DNA of 64,000 nt, from assembly GCA_001931905.2 (NCBI GenBank), contig MSJI02000338.1, forward strand, positions 1 through 64,000. Reading direction: 5' to 3'. The notes beneath the pieces are model-generated. The model searched no databases and was not told where the DNA came from. It saw nothing but the letters and a program-made list of their open reading frames with translations. The translations under genes and the position numbers were made by a program. This stretch comes from Cladosporium sp. IMV 00045. Lineage: Eukaryota; Ascomycota; Dothideomycetes; Cladosporiales; Cladosporiaceae. Positions 58,999 through 64,000 of this stretch are shown here, in pieces. Numbering within the stretch: position 1 is the stretch's first letter; each line of letters starts with the position of its first letter.

Positions 58999-61900
58999 AT
59001 GCCGCTCGCCGAGCGCGACGTCAACTCGCAGCAGCATCACCAATCTTCAACACGTGCAAAACGCTTGCCCGCCGCCGGTCACGAGAACTCTGCCCCATCG
59101 CCCAAAACACCTACCGTGCAAGTAGCTCCAGCTCGCCAGCAGCGATTCTTTGCGCCCACCAAAGCGTCTGCTGCCAAAAACACTCCTCCATCTTCGACCG
59201 ACCGGACTCGAGCGCAGCCTCATTCGAGCAGAAGCACCCCGCAGTCTCACACTCCAGCCTCGAAACTGCCTCGCCGCTACGTCGCTACGCCCACACTTAC
59301 GCCACCTACCAGCAGGTGGAACCCCGCCTCCACTGGCCGTTTCAAGCATTTGGAAGACTCGGTCAAGGACGCACAAGTCTCTTCTTGTGTTCTCCAACCT
59401 CGCGAGGCTCCGGATGACCAGTCATTGGTATGTTGCTTCACCAGTCTTTCATCTTGAGCACCATTAACAACACTTCTAGATTGACTTGGGTTCAGCGCCT
59501 GTGGAAGCGCATCCCATTTCGGCAGACAAGCCTCTGCCGTCCCGCCCAATTGTTTCACTTGCAAACGATCCGAGTCCGTCCAAAGACAGCCGCAGTCTTG
59601 TAGATGCAAGTGAAAGACCTTTACGACTCTCCATTGCTGGCTCCGAGTGTGACTGGCCCACTTTGCTTCCGACTTCTCACTCTACCCCAGTCCTTGGATC
59701 CTCGACTCCTCAATGCGCTATGAGCGACACTCCGTCGCCCTCGGGAAGACGTTCTGTCAGTGCTGCCTCGCTGATGGCGGCTCCCACGGACCTCCCTTCT
59801 ACCACTGAACACCCTCAATCTGATGCTGACCCCGAGTCTCCTGGCAATACGGTTCCAAGAAAGTCATCATCATCATCTTCCCTTGTCAGCTACTCAGGGG
59901 CCAAACAGACAGCAGAGCGCGCAGTCACTACACCTGTGCAGGGTTATGTGACCGAATCCGCTCAACGCATTGGTTCACCTTATCCTCCACGCAAAAGCTC
60001 ACTCGGTGTCTGTGTCGGACACGACAATTTGATGGAGCGTGCTCAAAGCACGAAAGCGGCAATCACTGGTCCGTCAGACTTCACTCGGGATACAAACGAA
60101 GAGTCTCGCCCTCACAGCCCATCTCCAGCCAGCTTCTCCCGACCGCGTCCCACGAGTATATCGCATTCGCCCGGTGTCATGTCCGTTACCTCGGCGGTTG
60201 CATTTACGCCGGTGAGATCCCAAAAGACTGCATCGCGCATTCCACTGGCTGATCAGAAGAAGGCCACGCTGGTTGACATCAAGGCTCGCCAAGCATCCGG
60301 CATCCCGTTACCCAAGCTTGAGAGAGGCTTGAGTTTTGGAGGTCGGCGTATCGATTCGCCAGATCCTCTGAAGGTCCTGGACCATGGCATCAGACGCCGA
60401 CAACTCCAGAGGGCAAATACCAACGGCAGCGATTCTACTGTCAGCACTGTGCCCACGAGACTGATCACTGATGACGTACTCCCTGCCGAACGCAGCAAGA
60501 TCAACACCCCAGAGAGTACCATGGGTTCCAGTACTGAGGACGAAGAAGAAATCACCACACCCTCGGACAAATCACTGCCCTGCGTCAAGCACGGTTACAA
60601 ACCAAAGCATACCAAAGGAGCATCTACCACATACCACGGCGCACAGGCTTTCAAGATCCACGACGACGCAGAGGTTATATTAGCCAGGCCACCTCCCTCA
60701 AACAGCCCTTTCACCGGCCCGCTTCAGACAATCCCATCACAGTCCATGCTTCCTGTGCTGGCTGCATCCGAAGATGGCCGCATTGGATACAGCACCAGTC
60801 CAAAAGTGGTCATCAAACCCACTGAGTTCTCCGCGTTTGCAAAACGCTTGTCTGTGCTTGAGGATGCGCAGGCTATCGGCTCTGAGGACAACCATGACCG
60901 TCTCGATCTGATCGATGTTCGAACGAGATCAGAATTGGCTGAAATACTTCGCGAAGCCAAGAGCGAAGATGCTTTAATCAGTCAAAGCGGAGCCGAAGGT
61001 CTCGATGATGAGACAAAGCTGGGAATCACGCGCACTCTCAGCATGCTGGAAGGCAAAGGTGGCCCTCCAGATGCAGCTGCGGATCTTGAGCACCTGTCAC
61101 GGTTGTTTGGACGCCTGAAGTCGGGATTTGAGAGAGCACCAAAGAGCGCTGCTTTTGTCGAGGACGCCACAGTTGCGGATCGTTTTCTGGCTACGCAAGA
61201 TGCAGCGAGTGAGCATACGCATCATATTGGTGAGGCTGGGACCAACGATCACTTCGAGACGCCCGCTGCAAAATGCCGCCGGGAGAGCACAAATTCTCTG
61301 ATCTCCATTGGTAAAATCAGCAAATGGTCTAACAGCACTGCGTCAATCAAACACCAAGCTCTACCGTTCGCAGAAGGATCGTCTACACAAAGCATCTTCC
61401 GCTTAGAAGTCGAAGGCCACCCGCCTGGTCTGCCGCCAAAGGACCTTCCTACGGAGATGCCTGTCTCTATTGGGTATCCCTCTCGTACTGCCGGCAAAGC
61501 ACACCGCGTTCTCGGAGCTGACGAGCGTAGCATCACTCATCAGAAGTCTGCTGCTCGTCGTGAGTCCTCGCCGACTTTGGGTGCTCGAGTGCCTGGTTCA
61601 GTCAAGGCTGCACGAGAGAAGGCTCGCGATGCCGCTGGCAGTCGTGCCACCAAGGCCAGCAATACCAAGATGGACAAGATGCCCACGTCCAACACGAGGG
61701 CTTTCAGCATCTCAGGTGACTTTTCCAGGGGCCGTAACCCTTACGCGGAGTCTTCAACCCAGGTCAATCGGATCAAGGTAGGAATACAAGTAACCAACTT
61801 CAATTTTGCAAAAGCTAACATCGTTTCCAGCGCCCTCGGTCACGCTCCAAAAGTCGTTATATGCTCGACAAGATCAATGGACTCTTCACCGGAAAACGCG

Positions 61901-62454
61901 ACCGACGCAACAGCGAAATCCCACCTGTCCCTCCGCTCAAAGACATTTCTGCCAGCGTCAAGCTTTCATCCAAGCCGCGCATCAACTCACTGGGCAGCCC
62001 TATTTTGAAGAGCTCCAGAGTACCTCTCACCAAGATGCCAACCATCTCTCCGCCTGTTGACTCCGTCCACCCTGCTCTTCGCAGCGCCCCCTCGCTGGTG
62101 TCCGCCACCCCAAGCACCACGGTCCCCGCTGCCACTGCCGACTACGAAGGTAGACGTTCTTTGCAGGCTTTGTCCGAGAAGCTGCTTGGCCGTGCGCAAG
62201 CAGAGAACAACCCAGCCAGGAAAGAGCGCTTGCTCAGTTTTGCCAAGGTATGTGCATGTCGGATTTCCACCTCATCTTGAAATATCTAACACGCTCTTCA
62301 GGTTCTCAATGATTCACTCATCAGCGCACGCGAGGCGCAAATCTCGGCAGAGACGGCCCAGACAGCTGCTCGTAGCGCGCAGCTCTCATATGAGATGACC
62401 ATGAAGAGCATCACGATGCTGCAACGTCTGGCTACTAGCATGAACAGGCGTTGA
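58999..62454 (+). CDS. Large fungal Ser/Pro-rich protein of unknown function
   Basis: Four exons, 58999..59427, 59480..61777, 61831..62247 and 62302..62454, 1098 residues; introns 52-54 bp, GT-AG, phase 0. ATG at 58999 in a GCCACCATG context. The protein is disordered over most of its length, with many SP/TP and SR sites and a serine run. Ordered patches include VDIKARQASGIPLPKLERGL, a helical block at about 605-670 (DDETKLGITRTLSMLEGKG, then DLEHLSRLFGRLKSGFERA) and a basic RPRSRSKSRYMLDKINGLFT segment. A C-terminal helix (NDSLISAREAQISAETAQTA and on to MLQRLATSMNRR) may form a coiled coil. Its composition suggests a cytoskeletal or spindle scaffold regulated by kinases, but that is inference; I recognise no named domain. 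Confidence 0.7.
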
Positions 62455-62803
62455 CGCATCGACGACCGTCAGCGTTCTGGCTATCTCTGAATGCTGCGCC
62501 TCTGATGCTGCTGATTTGCCATGGAGCAACGATACAGCCGCATCGATCAAAGCGACATTTTTTCTTTTCTTCATCTGCTCTGGCCTCTCATGGTGGCCGG
62601 GGGCTCGCAGTCTGGCGAATCGTGCAGGAGGCACAATGCATTTCAATGCAGCTGGCCATCACATTTGAGCGTTTTCCTCTGTGATTAATTCAATTCTGGG
62701 TGGTGTAGTAATGGTGTATGATCTTTTGAGAGTGAGAAATGACAAGTAAAAGACAATCAAGAAAACCAGTTCAAATCGTATTAGACCATATCGACACTTC
62801 GCT
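62455..62803. other. Intergenic between convergent genes
   Basis: 3' UTRs of the large orphan and the epimerase-like gene. Nothing recognised. Confidence 0.45.
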
Positions 62804-63838
62804 CTACGACGCCACAGCACCTGCATACCCACTGTAGTTAGAGTTGTCTTCCTTCAACAGCAGAGGAAGCTCATCCTCCAGAAGACTCTCCTTCCAAGAC
62901 TTCTCCTGCGGCTTCCACCCCAACTCCCTCAACCTAACAGCCCGACTGCGAGAATTCATACCCACCACCGGCCCCGTGAACTCCGGACCAAAAACATCCC
63001 CATAAGTCTCTACCGGCATAGACCTCGGCTTCGGATCCTCAATCCTGCCCGCCTCATGCAACGCAGCGCCAATAGTCGCCACCATCTCTCCCCAACTCGG
63101 CTCCTGGTCCCCACTGTTCTCACAGAAGAAGTAGGGGTTCGTCTCCTTCGAAGCCGGCTCCGCTTCCAAATGATGCAACACGGTCACAAACCCGCGCGCC
63201 AAATCCCTCACGTGGATATTCGACCAGACCGATTTCCCCTCGCCCACGTGCGCCGGGTAGCCGTGCTTGAGCGCCCAGCGCGCCAGCGTCGGCAGCTGGA
63301 TCGTCAGCCGGCCGTGGCTGGTTCCGTAGATGAGGGGCGGGATCATCAGGGCGATTTTGGCTTTGTCGCCGAAGCGCTGGCGCGCTTCGAGGATTGTCAG
63401 GTCGATTTCGCGGTGGGGCGCGGAGGGGCGCAGGGAGTCGATTTCGGCTTGCACGTTGTCGTGGTAGATGGTGTCGGATTTGAACATGCCCTGCGCGCCG
63501 TCGTCGAGGAGCGACGTGCCGCTGGTGTGGATGTAGGTGATGGGCTGGGAGGCGTTGACGCGCTGCTCGACGCCGGCGAGCACGGCTTTCACGCTGGGGA
63601 GGTCGTCGGCTGTGGCGGTGTGGAAGACGATGTCGGCTTGCGAGGTGTGTTTGGCGATCAGGTCGTGGTCGTGGAGGTCGCCGATGATGGCGGTGGCGCC
63701 GGATTGGCGAAGGTCGGCGGCGTGCGATTCGCGGCGCACCAGGCCGGTTACGTTGTAGCCTTCGCCGACGAGGAGGTCGAGGACCGTCCAGCCGATGAAG
63801 CCGGGGCCGACGATGAAGACGTTTTTGCCTGCTGACAT
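62804..63838 (-). CDS. NAD(P)-dependent epimerase/dehydratase-like (extended/atypical SDR)
   Basis: Single exon, 344 residues, ATG at 63838. The N-terminal cofactor motif is NVFIVGPGFIGWTVLDLL (GPGFIG in place of GxxGxxG), followed by GYNVTGLVRRE and AIIGDLHDHD, the usual second and third strands. TYIHTSGTSLLDDG is the strand-5 serine region. A classic YxxxK pair is not evident; IYHDNVQAEID lies at the expected position. MIPPLIYG and SVWSNIHVRDLARGFVTVLH (NAD(P)-epimerase 'V.D.A' element) and a C-terminal ELGWKP segment are typical of the nucleoside-diphosphate-sugar epimerase-like atypical SDRs of fungi. The substrate is unknown. Third base G/C preference is very strong in the N-terminal half. 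Convergent with the orphan at 58999. Confidence 0.8.
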   Translation of the reverse strand: MSAGKNVFIVGPGFIGWTVLDLLVGEGYNVTGLVRRESHAADLRQSGATAIIGDLHDHDLIAKHTSQADIVFHTATADDLPSVKAVLAGVEQRVNASQPITYIHTSGTSLLDDGAQGMFKSDTIYHDNVQAEIDSLRPSAPHREIDLTILEARQRFGDKAKIALMIPPLIYGTSHGRLTIQLPTLARWALKHGYPAHVGEGKSVWSNIHVRDLARGFVTVLHHLEAEPASKETNPYFFCENSGDQEPSWGEMVATIGAALHEAGRIEDPKPRSMPVETYGDVFGPEFTGPVVGMNSRSRAVRLRELGWKPQEKSWKESLLEDELPLLLKEDNSNYSGYAGAVAS

Positions 63839-63928
63839 TGTTGTGTTGGAGTTGGAGGTTTGGGTGTTTGTTGGGTTGATGAGTTGATGCTTGGGATTTG
63901 TCGAGTTGCTGTTTTGATTCGACCTGTG

Positions 63929-63935
63929 TTTTATA
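63929..63935 (-). promoter_or_regulatory. Possible TATA box of the epimerase-like gene
   Basis: The minus strand reads CTATAAAAC here, about 91-97 bases before the ATG at 63838, a plausible distance for a fungal promoter. Sequence-only call. Confidence 0.45.
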
Positions 63936-64000
63936 GATTCAATCGTCGAATGCTTCCCGACAGCTTACAAATGATCAATGAATTGAACTGAAGAGTGAAG

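Noticed and set aside
63056..63835. 259-codon plus-strand frame over the epimerase-like gene
   Set aside because: Shadow frame with Val/Asp/Ala composition; the minus-strand protein carries recognisable SDR motifs.

Overview
The window is nuclear DNA from a filamentous ascomycete (Pezizomycotina). Genes are compact, with mostly 45-85 bp GT-AG introns, CTAAC-like branch points and CT-rich leaders. Several families present (GH45 endoglucanase, DUF7732-like, LPAELRN-type proteins) are typical of these fungi. A Dothideomycete is my best guess, but that is inference only. I assembled 29 protein-coding genes: 28 look complete within the window and one is cut by the left edge. Exon borders were read by eye from splice motifs, frame continuity and remembered family alignments. 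No tRNA, rRNA, CRISPR array or transposon was recognised.

Layout. 1-10 kb: 3' end of an SSU-processome protein (Lcp5/neuroguidin type), an acyl-DHAP-reductase-like SDR, a fungal orphan, an alpha-arrestin with a PPxY motif, TFIIA large subunit (TOA1) and an orphan with Rossmann-like features. 10-25 kb: arsenite efflux pump ACR3, the SWR1 chromatin remodeller divergent from complex I subunit NDUFB8, a PrxQ-type peroxiredoxin broken by a one-base frameshift in a G tract, a secreted Gly/Ser-rich protein and a VIT+VWA protein. 25-38 kb: a membrane-anchored orphan, two LPAELRN proteins, PP4 regulatory subunit R2, an MFS DHA1-type transporter and a GH18 chitinase. 38-64 kb: an orphan, Rtc3, MCR1, an ABM-fold protein, a GH45 endoglucanase, a large glycosyltransferase with ubiquitin-binding motifs, a RhoGEF, UBE2C-type E2, GWT1, a large orphan and an epimerase-like protein.

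There is no metabolic gene cluster. Most genes are housekeeping or conserved fungal genes, with short stretches of accessory genes around 25-29 kb and 33-38 kb. The most interesting locus is the 1249-residue glycosyltransferase at 46770-50519. It combines two N-terminal PPAY motifs, a GT1 sterol-glucosyltransferase-like catalytic region, a glycine-rich region resembling the C-terminus of Vps13/Atg2 lipid-transfer proteins, and six C-terminal ubiquitin-interacting-motif-like helices. Ubiquitin recurs in the window (arrestin with PPSY, UBE2C), but the genes are not adjacent and no operon-like linkage is implied.
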